Shown: piece after piece, positions 41,799 to 49,267 of the stretch
How the letters are laid out: each line of letters opens with the position of its first letter
How positions within the stretch are numbered: the first letter of the stretch is position 1
Origin: JBBQXK01 sp038251625
GTDB taxonomy: Bacteria; Pseudomonadota; Alphaproteobacteria; Rhodobacterales; Rhodobacteraceae
Direction of reading: 5' to 3'
Assembly: GCA_038251625.1 (NCBI GenBank)
Contig: JBBSBE010000013.1
Coordinates: 1-49,267 of the forward strand
Length of the DNA stretch: 49,267 nucleotides
Notes under the pieces: generated by a model
What the model saw: only the letters and a program-made list of their open reading frames with translations
Told to the model about the DNA's origin: nothing
Databases searched by the model: none
Position numbers and translations under genes: made by a program

Positions 41799-42079
41799 CT
41801 AAATGTCCTCCGAATAGCGGCGCCGGGTGCTATCCCGGAAGCCGCAGTCTTGCCCCTACTTCTTTCGTATAGCCGAGTTTGGCGGCAACGGCAATGAAAG
41901 GTGCATAAAATGCGCGACATTGTGCCTGATGTTGCAGCCCTGCACCGTGCGCCGTTGCACAGATCGTGCCGCAACGGGACCGAAGCTGCATCAATGTGAT
42001 GCCATTTCCCCGTATTGAGACTCGCTTGAAATCCTCGATCACGCTAGAATTGCATGCACAAGCCTGAGATTGGACGGAG

Positions 42080-44161
42080 ATGATGACTCACTTTCGCGCG
42101 CGGCCCCTGCAAATCGTACCGTCTCGAATGAGTGCAAGGCGCGGCTTGCTGATCGCATCGCTGACTTCCGTCTTTCTTGCAGCCGGGTTTTCCGCTGCCG
42201 AAGCAAAGCGCCTGGCGCTCGTTGTCGGCAACGCGGACTATACCACCGTTCCCGCACTGAAAAATGCCGTGAATGATGCCGAGGATGTGGCCGCCGCCTT
42301 CAAGCGCCTCGGCTTCGAGGTGACGTTGCTGACGGATGTTTCGGCCACCGATTTCTGGGATCGGGTGGACGCGTTCAGCGAAGATGCGAAAACTGCCGAG
42401 GCCACGGTGTTTTTCTACTCAGGCCACGCTTTTCAGTTGAATGGTGTGAACTATCTTGTTCCCGTGGATGCCAAGCTCGACAGTCGCGAGTCGATCCGCA
42501 CGCAGACGTGGGATCTCGATGGCATCATTGCCCGCCTGCAGGACCGCAAGCGCCAGACCCTGATCTTCCTCGATGCCTGCCGAAACGATCCCCTGCCCCA
42601 GTCGGTTCGTGGATCGGGCAGTGCGGACGGGCTTGCTCGGCTTCAAACCGGCGTGGGCACCTTCGTGGCCTTCGCAACCGAACCTGGCGCCGTGACCTAT
42701 GATGGGACGGGCGATGCGCCGAACAGTCCCTTCACCACCGCACTTTTGGAAAATGTGGAGGAACCGGGCCTTTCGATCTCGGACATGATGATCAAGGTTC
42801 GCAACAAGGTGTCGGAAGAAACGCTTGGGCGGCAAACACCGTGGGACCAGTCGTCGCTGCGCGAACAGTTCTATTTCCAGGCCCCGACCGAAACCAAGCA
42901 GGAGTTGAGCGAGGCCGACTACGAGATGCTGGCCCTTCTGGCGCCGGATGATCGCGCCAAGTTCCTGGAACTGTTGCGTAACTCGGGGTTTTCAGAAGAA
43001 TCGCTGCAACAGGCGGATGACGCCATCACCATCGCAAGCTACAATCTGGAAGTCGCGGCGGAGGCGGACACCATCATCGGCGCCGTGACGCCCGGCCAGG
43101 CCCGGGTTCTGGCGCCGACTGTGCCTGAGTTTGATATCGCAAGCCTTGAGACGGTAGACGGTGGCGTGACGGTCGATACGACGGCACCCACGTTGGACGT
43201 GGCGGTGGCAGAGCCAGCAACCCCCGAAGCGCCCCCGGTTGCGGAAGTGGCGCCTGAGATCGAAACACCGGTAGAAACGGATGTTGCGGAACTGCAGCCT
43301 GAAGCCGTGGCCCCTGCAGCACCATCCACCGATGTAGCTGCTTTGCCCGTGCCCGAACCAGAGGCACCGCAGGTTGCCGAAATTCCGGTGGACGAGCCTG
43401 AAGCCCCGGTGGCCGTGGCAGAGGCGGCGCCTGCCGCACCGGAAACGCCCGCAGCCGAGCCCGAAGAACCTGTTGACGTGGCCGAAGCGGTGGCTTCCGC
43501 ACCGGCCTTGCCTGAAAGCATAGCGAGCGTGCCAGAAACCGTTATCGCGCTTCTGCCCACGCCCGATAGCCCGGCGCCACTTGGCGCAGAGACCAGCCCG
43601 CTTGAACCGCCGGTCCGACTGGCCGCGCTGACCTGGGAAACCCGTGGGATCCTCGAACTGAATGCAGTGGATAGCAACCGGACCCGGGTGACCGGCAACG
43701 AAATCACGCCCGACAACGAATCGAACCGCGAGATTCTGGCCGCAATCGACCCTTCGCTGCTGGATGACACCGGGATCGTGGTGGATACCGCCAATCTGTC
43801 GCGCGACGCACAGGCCGAACTCTCGCGCCTTGGCTGTTACCGGATGACAGTGGACGGGGCATGGGGCCGTGGTTCACGGACGGCGCTGACCAGCTATTTC
43901 CTTGCCAAGCGGCAGGTTCCAGATTCGCTTGAACCATCGGTTGCCTTGGTCGAGCAACTCAAGCGCGAAGGTCAGGTCGTATGCGAGGTGCAGGTGGCCC
44001 GGGCAAAAGTCGTTGTCGGCAAGACCAAGCCGATACTCGCCAAGGCGGTCCAAGCCAAGGCAACCAACACTGTGGTCAGGAAAGCCGCCCCCGGACGCAC
44101 GGCAGTGACCAAGGAAGTGGCCAAGAAGGAAATCAAGAAAATCTCTCCCGGGTCGTTCTGA
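42080..44161 (+). CDS. Secreted caspase-like (peptidase C14) protein with peptidoglycan-binding-like tail
   Basis: The 693-residue product carries a hydrophobic N-terminal signal (about residues 21-42) and then a caspase-fold domain: KRLALVVGNADYTTVPALKNAVNDA, the catalytic histidine (about H116) in FFYSGHA and the cysteine (about C167) in LIFLDACRNDP. Both catalytic residues are present. A helical part to about residue 335 is followed by a long Pro/Ala/Glu/Val-rich linker and a small domain at about residues 570-610 (LSRLGCYRMTVDGAWGRGSRTALTSYF) that resembles a peptidoglycan-binding module. The protein ends in a Lys-rich tail. Bacterial caspase homologues cleave after basic residues in several known cases; the substrate here is unknown. 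GGACGGAG precedes two adjacent ATGs (42080, 42083). Confidence 0.9.
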   Translation: MMTHFRARPLQIVPSRMSARRGLLIASLTSVFLAAGFSAAEAKRLALVVGNADYTTVPALKNAVNDAEDVAAAFKRLGFEVTLLTDVSATDFWDRVDAFSEDAKTAEATVFFYSGHAFQLNGVNYLVPVDAKLDSRESIRTQTWDLDGIIARLQDRKRQTLIFLDACRNDPLPQSVRGSGSADGLARLQTGVGTFVAFATEPGAVTYDGTGDAPNSPFTTALLENVEEPGLSISDMMIKVRNKVSEETLGRQTPWDQSSLREQFYFQAPTETKQELSEADYEMLALLAPDDRAKFLELLRNSGFSEESLQQADDAITIASYNLEVAAEADTIIGAVTPGQARVLAPTVPEFDIASLETVDGGVTVDTTAPTLDVAVAEPATPEAPPVAEVAPEIETPVETDVAELQPEAVAPAAPSTDVAALPVPEPEAPQVAEIPVDEPEAPVAVAEAAPAAPETPAAEPEEPVDVAEAVASAPALPESIASVPETVIALLPTPDSPAPLGAETSPLEPPVRLAALTWETRGILELNAVDSNRTRVTGNEITPDNESNREILAAIDPSLLDDTGIVVDTANLSRDAQAELSRLGCYRMTVDGAWGRGSRTALTSYFLAKRQVPDSLEPSVALVEQLKREGQVVCEVQVARAKVVVGKTKPILAKAVQAKATNTVVRKAAPGRTAVTKEVAKKEIKKISPGSF

Positions 44162-44186
44162 ACGACGGCCCGGACAGGGGCATCGA

Positions 44187-44617
44187 TCAACGAAGGTCTA
44201 CACGCAACTTTACGTTGCGGTTTTCCGTTTCGTATTCGTCTCCCCTGCGCGGCCTGCCCTTCGCAAACCCGACCGCGGCAAGTCGCTCTGGCGACACACG
44301 AAAGCTCGCAAGACCATCGCGCAGCGATGTCGTCCAAGCCTCTGAAATCTCCACATTACAGGCATCGCCGATGCACGAGACGGCGTGCCCCTCCACGACA
44401 AAACTCGCGACTTTCAGCCACTCGTCTTTCATCATTCCCACAAAGACGGACAGGTTCTCGCGCGTCTGCCGCCAGGTCCGATACAAAGCCCGTGTGCCGC
44501 GCCCAAATCCGCCGAATTGACACCAAATTTGACGCGATCATCCAACGGATACGTGGTCTGGGCAGGGGCGGCCGGGGTTGCAGCAGCCAGGAAAGCGTCG
44601 AACTACATCAAACGCAT
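44187..44617 (-). pseudogene. Broken OmpA-like secreted protein gene
   Basis: From 44486 down to 44187 the minus strand encodes the end of an OmpA-type domain: VASFVVEGHA, then SPERLAAVGFAKGRP and ENRNVKLRV, the pattern of peptidoglycan-associated OmpA C-termini. Upstream, GAGGAG and an ATG at 44617 start a frame that has a TAG stop at codon 5 (44605-44603). The same frame would continue as a signal-peptide-like FDAFLAAATPAAPAQ followed by TYPLDDRVKFGVNSADLGAA. It then needs a shift of frame near 44485 to join the OmpA-like part. Two lesions suggest a decayed gene; sequencing error cannot be excluded. No intact start for the short 3' frame has a good ribosome-binding site. It is convergent with the caspase-like gene. 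Confidence 0.65.
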
Positions 44618-44703
44618 CGCACACTCCTCTAGGGCGCCCTGACGCATCTTGGATCGAACGGCGCCAGGTCAAAATGGCTTACGCTCTTGGTAAGGATCGC
44701 GCC

Positions 44704-46146
44704 CTAGCGCGCCAACGCCAATAGCCCCGCGACATCCAAGTGCGCCTCCAGGTGCGCGGCAAGGTTGTCGAGCGCAGTTTCGACGGTTGCGCCGTAGGCC
44801 AGTCTCGAAGCCCCTCCACCAAGCCTGCGCAGAAAGGCCGCGCGAAATGCATCTTCGGAAAAAAGCCCGTGCAAATAGCTGCCCATGATATGCCCATCGG
44901 CAGAAATTGCCCCCTCAGGCGCATCCTTGACATGCGCAAACGGGCGCGAACGGTCGGGCCCTATCGTCGATCCGATATGGATCTCGTATCCCTCAAGGGC
45001 GCAGCCCGACGCGCAGTGGACCGCCTGCACGCGGGTCAACCGCTTGTCTGGCGTCATGACCGTTTCAACGTCCAGAAGGCCAAGGCCCGGGGTCTCACCC
45101 GCCGGTCCTTCGATCCCGCCGGGATCGCGGACCACGCGGCCCAGCATCTGATAACCGCCGCAAAGGCCCAGCACATGCCCCCCCCGGCGGACATGGCCGG
45201 CAAGGTCGATGTCCCAGCCTTGGGCGCGCAGAAATGCAAGGTCTCCTCGCGTGGATTTCGATCCTGGCAGAATCACCAGCGCTGCATCGCCCGGAATTGG
45301 CTGGCCGGCGCGCACCATCGTCAGCCGAACGCCCGGTTCCTGAGCCAGAGGATCGAGATCATCGAAATTGGCAATGCGGCTGAACGCAAGGGCGGCAACA
45401 TGCAAGCCTTCGCCACCTCCCGAAGGCAGGTCCAGCGCGTCCTCGGCGGGCAGTTTGCCCGCGTCACCGAACCACGGCACCACACCATAACCGCGCCACC
45501 CGGTTTTCTGCTCGATCAGACGGTAGCCATCATCGAAAAGGCTCACGTCACCACGGAACTTGTTGATCAGAAACCCGGCCACCATCGCGGCATCGCCAGC
45601 CTCGAGAACGACTTTCGTACCCACGATCTGCGCAATCACCCCACCCCGGTCAATATCGCCGACCAGTATCACCGGCACATCGGCAGCCCGCGCAAATCCC
45701 ATGTTGGCGATGTCGCCAGCCCGCAGGTTCACCTCGGCCGGCGAGCCTGCCCCTTCCACGATCACAAGATCTGCCCCCGTCGCCAATCGCCGGAAACTTT
45801 CCAGCACGGGCGCCATGAGCGTGGGCTTCATTGCCGCGTAGTCGCGCGCCCTGACGGTTGCCACCCGTCGCCCCTGCACCACCACCTGCGCGCCGGTTTC
45901 ACTTTCGGGCTTCAGCAGTACCGGGTTCATATCGGTGTGCGGCATCAAACCCGCCGCAAGCGCCTGCAGCGCCTGTGCGCGACCGATCTCGCCCCCATCC
46001 ACCGTGACGGCGGCATTGTTCGACATGTTCTGCGGCTTGAACGGCGCAACGGTCAGCCCGCGCAGACGCGCGGCCCGGCAAAGGCCCGCCACAAGGATCG
46101 ATTTGCCGACATTCGAGCCGCAGCCTTGGATCATCAGCGCGGGCAT
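44704..46146 (-). CDS. cobQ: Cobyric acid synthase CobQ
   Basis: CobQ amidates four side chains (b, d, e, g) of adenosylcobyrinic a,c-diamide with glutamine and ATP to give adenosylcobyric acid. The 480-residue product has an N-terminal dethiobiotin-synthetase-like ATPase domain with MIQGCGSNVGKSILVAGL and PFKPQNMSNNAAV. A C-terminal class I-type amidotransferase domain has the catalytic cysteine in GLCGGYQMLG and a histidine in GSYLHGLF. I chose the ATG at 46146, which gives the family N-terminus; 44 residues of extension are possible but unlike the family. The gene lies downstream of cobO on the same strand, after 141 bases. Confidence 0.95.
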   Translation of the reverse strand: MPALMIQGCGSNVGKSILVAGLCRAARLRGLTVAPFKPQNMSNNAAVTVDGGEIGRAQALQALAAGLMPHTDMNPVLLKPESETGAQVVVQGRRVATVRARDYAAMKPTLMAPVLESFRRLATGADLVIVEGAGSPAEVNLRAGDIANMGFARAADVPVILVGDIDRGGVIAQIVGTKVVLEAGDAAMVAGFLINKFRGDVSLFDDGYRLIEQKTGWRGYGVVPWFGDAGKLPAEDALDLPSGGGEGLHVAALAFSRIANFDDLDPLAQEPGVRLTMVRAGQPIPGDAALVILPGSKSTRGDLAFLRAQGWDIDLAGHVRRGGHVLGLCGGYQMLGRVVRDPGGIEGPAGETPGLGLLDVETVMTPDKRLTRVQAVHCASGCALEGYEIHIGSTIGPDRSRPFAHVKDAPEGAISADGHIMGSYLHGLFSEDAFRAAFLRRLGGGASRLAYGATVETALDNLAAHLEAHLDVAGLLALAR

Positions 46147-46287
46147 GGGCCCCGATCCGCAACGGGCGCGATGCAAAAAGGCCTTCTGGTGCAGGCCGCT
46201 GCATTCATGGAGCGCGCCTCTGGCCAGATCTCCTTTGAGAAAATATCCCCGCCGGAGACTTCCGCATCTGCCGCCCATGCCATCTTG

Positions 46288-46923
46288 TCAGAACTCCACG
46301 CCCTTTTGCGCCTTGATGCCCGATCGGAACGGATGCTTCACAAGCGTCATCTCCGTCACCAGATCGGCCACTTCGATCAGTGGCTCTGCGGCGTTTCGGC
46401 CGGTGAGCACAACATGGGTCAGCGGTGGCTTTTCGGCACTGAGGAAAGCCACCACCTCAGCCACGTCCAGATAGCCATACCGTAGCGCAATGTTGATCTC
46501 GTCCAGCAGCACAAGGCGAATGCCGGGATCACGGATCAGCTCCTTCGCTTTCTCCCACCCCTTCCCGGCCATGGCGACGTCCCGCGCACGGTCCTGGGTT
46601 TCCCAGGTGAACCCTTCCCCCATCGCATGAAACTGGCAAAGCGCAGAGAAGTGCCCCTCGATCAGCCGTCGCTCGCCGGTATCCCAGGCACCCTTGATGA
46701 ACTGCACCACGGCGCAGGGCATCCCGTGCGCGATGCAGCGCAGGATCATGCCAAAGCCAGACGAGGATTTTCCCTTCCCCGCCCCGGTGTGCACGATGAT
46801 CAACCCCTTTTCGCCAGACTTCGCCGCCATGATCTTGTCGCGCGCCGCCTTCTTGCGGACCATCTTTTGCGTATGGCGGGCGTCATCGTCCCGGGGGGGT
46901 ATAATGTCGGTGGCGTCGGTCAT
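46288..46923 (-). CDS. cobO: Corrinoid adenosyltransferase CobO
   Basis: CobO transfers the adenosyl group of ATP to the cobalt of cob(I)yrinic acid a,c-diamide. The 211-residue product has the P-loop VHTGAGKGKSSSGFG, WETQDRARD and VLLDEINIALRYGYLD, all typical of the CobA/CobO type. The start at the ATG at 46923 is preferred; a GTG at 46947 would add eight residues. The gene is divergent from the DUF1636-cobW-cobN group, with the riboswitch of that group in the space between. I see no separate B12 element on the minus strand for cobO. Confidence 0.95.
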   Translation of the reverse strand: MTDATDIIPPRDDDARHTQKMVRKKAARDKIMAAKSGEKGLIIVHTGAGKGKSSSGFGMILRCIAHGMPCAVVQFIKGAWDTGERRLIEGHFSALCQFHAMGEGFTWETQDRARDVAMAGKGWEKAKELIRDPGIRLVLLDEINIALRYGYLDVAEVVAFLSAEKPPLTHVVLTGRNAAEPLIEVADLVTEMTLVKHPFRSGIKAQKGVEF

Positions 46924-46975
46924 GGCGGCGTATCCCGTTCTTGACACTTGATGCGCCCGGGTTCACCACGGAAAG

Positions 46976-47167
46976 CGCGCTGGTGCCTGTCCTACGACAG
47001 GCGAAGAGGGAATGCGACAGGCTTTGCGGCACTTTGGTGCACGGGGCCGAAGCGCAGCCGCCCCCGCGACCGTAAAGCGGAGAGGGCCCATGCCACTGGC
47101 GGTAACGCCGGGAAGGCCGGGTCCGGGGGGAAACCCGCTCCGCCCAGCCGGGAGACCTGCCAGCGCG
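46976..47167 (+). promoter_or_regulatory. Cobalamin (AdoCbl) riboswitch
   Basis: The region shows the conserved pieces of the cobalamin riboswitch in order: GGTGCC, GAAGAGGGAATGCGAC, GCAGCCGCCCCCGCGACCG, GCCACTGG, GGGAAGGCC, and the B12-box end AGCCGGGAGACCTGCC (47146-47161). A closing stem pairs CGCGCTG at 46976-46982 with CAGCGCG at 47161-47167. It ends about 118 bases before the DUF1636 gene. It should reduce expression of the downstream cobalamin genes when adenosylcobalamin is abundant. Confidence 0.93.
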
Positions 47168-47285
47168 AGAAGTTTGGAAGGGGCGGACGGGGTGTTCCGC
47201 GACCGGAGGTCAGGCTGGTGCCCATGCGGCGCGGGCCCCCACTGGCGCGAATACTCCCCCGAAGGCCCGGAAGTGAAGGAACGCC

Positions 47286-47654
47286 ATGGACGGATCATCC
47301 GCCCGCCAGCCGCAGGCCACCTTGACGGTCTGCACCACCTGCCGCCGCGAGGGCGCGCCAGATGAGGTGCGTCCGGGCACCCGGTTGCTGGCCGCTCTTG
47401 GAACGGCCCCAGATGGCGTGACGATCCGTCCCGTCGAATGTCTGTCAGCCTGTAGCAACGGCTGCGCTGTGGCGCTCAGCGCCCCCGGCAAGTGGTCCTA
47501 CGTCTATGGCCGCCTCGACCCCGAAAAAGACGCAGCGGAAGTGCTGCGGGGTGCCGCGCTTTACGCCGCGTCATCCGATGGTCTGGTCCCTTGGCGCGAG
47601 CGGCCCGAGATTTTCCGCAAGCAATCGCTCGCCCGCATCCCGCCCTTGGAGTAG
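47286..47654 (+). CDS. DUF1636 metal-binding-like protein
   Basis: The 122-residue soluble protein has cysteines in LTVCTTCRREG near the N-terminus and VECLSACSNGCAVAL in the middle, a layout resembling a thioredoxin-like ferredoxin fold that could bind an iron-sulfur cluster or a metal. DUF1636 genes are found next to cobalamin genes and often under B12 riboswitch control. The enzymatic role is not known; a part in cobalt handling or electron supply for cobalt reduction is an inference from position. It is the first gene after the riboswitch and is followed after four bases by cobW. Confidence 0.88.
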   Translation: MDGSSARQPQATLTVCTTCRREGAPDEVRPGTRLLAALGTAPDGVTIRPVECLSACSNGCAVALSAPGKWSYVYGRLDPEKDAAEVLRGAALYAASSDGLVPWRERPEIFRKQSLARIPPLE

Positions 47655-47658
47655 CCCC

Positions 47659-48693
47659 ATGTCCGACCTCGCCAAAATTCCCGTCACCGTGATCACCGGA
47701 TTTCTCGGATCAGGCAAGACCACGCTCATCCGCCATCTCATGGCCAATCCGCAGGGCAAGCGTCTGGCCATTCTGGTGAACGAATTCGGTACAATGGGGG
47801 TGGATGGCGAGATCCTGAAATCCTGTGCGGATGAAAGCTGCCCCGTGGAAAACATCGTCGAGCTTGCGAACGGCTGTATCTGTTGCACCGTCGCCGATGA
47901 TTTCATTCCGACGATCGAGGCTTTGATGGCCCTGCCCCAGCGACCCGATCACATCCTGATCGAAACCTCAGGGCTTGCGCTGCCAAAGCCCCTTCTGAAG
48001 GCGTTCGACTGGCCCGCGATCCGCAGCCGGATCACGGTGGATGGCGTGGTCACGCTGGCCGATGCCGAGGCCGTGGCCGCTGGCCGCTTCGCGCCAGATC
48101 CCGTGGCGGTCGAGGCCCAGCGTGCGGCGGACCCGAGCCTTGACCACGAAACCCCGCTTTCCGAAGTTTTCGAGGATCAGATCGCCTGCGCCGACCTGAT
48201 CTTGCTGACCAAGGCCGATCTGGCAGGAGAGGTGGGCCTTGCTGCCGCCCGCGCCGCCATCGACGCGGAAACGCCGCGCCGCCTGCCGATGATCGCCACG
48301 ATCGATGGCGTGGTCGACCCTCGTGTGATCCTCGGCCTCAATGCCGCTGCCGAAGATGATATCGCCGCCCGCCCCTCGCACCATGATGGCGAGGATGACC
48401 ACGAGCATGACGATTTCAACTCTGTCGTCATCGACCTGCCCGAAGTGGCCGACCCAGAGGCGCTTCAATCCGCCGTCGTTCGTCTTGCCCTCGAGCAACG
48501 CATTCTGCGGGTAAAGGGCTATGTGGCGGTGACCGGCAAACCGATGCGCATGCTGGTGCAGGCCGTGGGCACGCGCGTGCGAGCGCAGTATGATCGGCCT
48601 TGGGGCGACACACCGCGCCAAACGCGTCTTGTGGTCATCGCCGAACAGGGCGACCTCGACCCCGCCGCCATCCGCGCCGTATTGGGGGGCTAA
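47659..48693 (+). CDS. cobW: Cobalamin biosynthesis GTPase CobW (COG0523 metallochaperone)
   Basis: The 344-residue product is a G3E-family GTPase with Walker A GFLGSGKTTL, the metal-binding CxCC motif in NGCICCTV, Walker B-like ILIETSGLALP and LTKADL for guanine recognition. A His/Asp-rich loop (HHDGEDDHEHDD, about residues 235-247) fits metal handling. CobW is thought to deliver cobalt to the cobaltochelatase CobNST. The ATG at 47659 has GGAG upstream; a longer in-frame start lies inside the DUF1636 gene. The stop overlaps the cobN start (TAATG). Confidence 0.95.
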   Translation: MSDLAKIPVTVITGFLGSGKTTLIRHLMANPQGKRLAILVNEFGTMGVDGEILKSCADESCPVENIVELANGCICCTVADDFIPTIEALMALPQRPDHILIETSGLALPKPLLKAFDWPAIRSRITVDGVVTLADAEAVAAGRFAPDPVAVEAQRAADPSLDHETPLSEVFEDQIACADLILLTKADLAGEVGLAAARAAIDAETPRRLPMIATIDGVVDPRVILGLNAAAEDDIAARPSHHDGEDDHEHDDFNSVVIDLPEVADPEALQSAVVRLALEQRILRVKGYVAVTGKPMRMLVQAVGTRVRAQYDRPWGDTPRQTRLVVIAEQGDLDPAAIRAVLGG

Positions 48694-49267
48694 TGCACGT
48701 CGTCTTCCGCGAAAGCCACGGGCTCGAAGAGACCGAGGCGCCGTTCGATCCGGGGCAGACCCCCGCCGATCTGGTGGCGCTGTCGTTTTCGGACAGCGAT
48801 CTTGGCGCCTTCGCAGCCGGGTGGCACCGGGCACGCAGGGTGGGTGCACCCACCCTGCCAGACGCTCATCCCGGACTGCCGACGCTGCGCCTGCAGAACC
48901 TTGTGGCGCTGAAGCACCCGCTCTCGGTCGACACCTACGCCGAGGCGGTACTGGCCCATGCCAGAGGTATCCTGATCCGCATCATCGGAGGCGAAAGCTA
49001 CTGGCCCTATGGCCTGGCGACCGTGCAGGACCTCGCGCGCCGTCACGGAATCGCTCTTGCCATACTGCCCGCCGACGGACGCCCGGACGCGCGGTTGGAT
49101 GCGCTGTCGACTTTGCCCGTCTCTACCCTGCGCCGCTTGGCCGCACTCTGCGATGCCGGTGGCGCGGTGGCGGCACAGGCCGCGCTGGCGCAGTTGGCGT
49201 TGGCGGCCGGTCTTTATGCGGGGCCCGTCGCGGGGGCCAAGGAGATGCCCGATTGCGGCTGGTACGA
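48693..49267 (+). CDS. cobN: Cobaltochelatase subunit CobN (5' part)
   Basis: CobN is the large (about 1250-residue) subunit of the ATP-dependent aerobic cobaltochelatase, which inserts Co2+ into hydrogenobyrinic acid a,c-diamide together with CobS and CobT. Only the first 191 residues are in the window; the frame runs open into the right edge. LRLQNLVALKHPLSVDTY and RIIGGESYWPYG are characteristic of the CobN N-terminus. The ATG overlaps the cobW stop codon by one base. Use of CobN shows the late-cobalt-insertion (aerobic) route to B12. Confidence 0.93.
   Translation, partial: MHVVFRESHGLEETEAPFDPGQTPADLVALSFSDSDLGAFAAGWHRARRVGAPTLPDAHPGLPTLRLQNLVALKHPLSVDTYAEAVLAHARGILIRIIGGESYWPYGLATVQDLARRHGIALAILPADGRPDARLDALSTLPVSTLRRLAALCDAGGAVAAQAALAQLALAAGLYAGPVAGAKEMPDCGWY

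Overview
The window looks like a chromosomal piece of a GC-rich alphaproteobacterium of the Rhodobacteraceae/Paracoccaceae type that can make bacteriochlorophyll. The evidence is the gene order bchL-bchM-lhaA-puhA-puhB-puhC-orf-acsF-puhE-hemA, which is the conserved half of the photosynthesis gene cluster in Rhodobacter- and Roseobacter-like bacteria. The ALAS-type (C4 pathway) hemA fits this group. The oxygen-dependent cyclase gene acsF indicates pigment synthesis with oxygen present. I saw no insertion sequence, prophage, CRISPR array or rRNA gene.

Layout. 1-8238 (+): photosynthesis genes, tightly packed and often overlapping, from a truncated bchL to hemA; a strong hairpin sits between acsF and puhE. 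8445-11407 (-): aerobic hemF and a two-part flavin/Fe-S oxidoreductase. 11506-15112 (-): tRNA-Val, an HU-like protein, a Rid-family protein, a small membrane-anchored protein, clpX and clpP. 15380-22509: mixed housekeeping genes, namely a secreted CAP-domain protein, an orphan sensor kinase, a metallo-beta-lactamase-fold hydrolase, tRNA-Asn, sufE, a lipoprotein, rnd, purN/purM and a CAT-anticodon tRNA. 22513-30124: a sugar operon on the minus strand (binding protein, ATPase, permease, aldonate dehydratase, aldose 1-dehydrogenase) with a divergent LysR regulator of GbpR type. The gene set fits uptake and oxidation of L-arabinose and/or D-galactose.

30423-44617 is the accessory part. A 2461-residue autotransporter with about a dozen passenger repeats is followed by a PP2C phosphatase, a Hanks-type kinase with one membrane span and a 200-residue extracytoplasmic domain, two small secreted proteins, a secreted caspase-like protein with a peptidoglycan-binding-like tail, and a broken OmpA-like gene. 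This is the best candidate for an undescribed system: a kinase/phosphatase pair placed with envelope-directed effector-like proteins.

44704-49267: aerobic cobalamin genes. cobO and cobQ run on the minus strand. A cobalamin riboswitch precedes a DUF1636 gene, cobW and a truncated cobN on the plus strand. Cobalamin synthesis shares tetrapyrrole precursors with the heme and bacteriochlorophyll genes at the other end of the window.

All calls rest on reading motifs, start sites and gene order; no database search was run. Start codons were chosen from Shine-Dalgarno spacing, overlaps with neighbours and expected family length.
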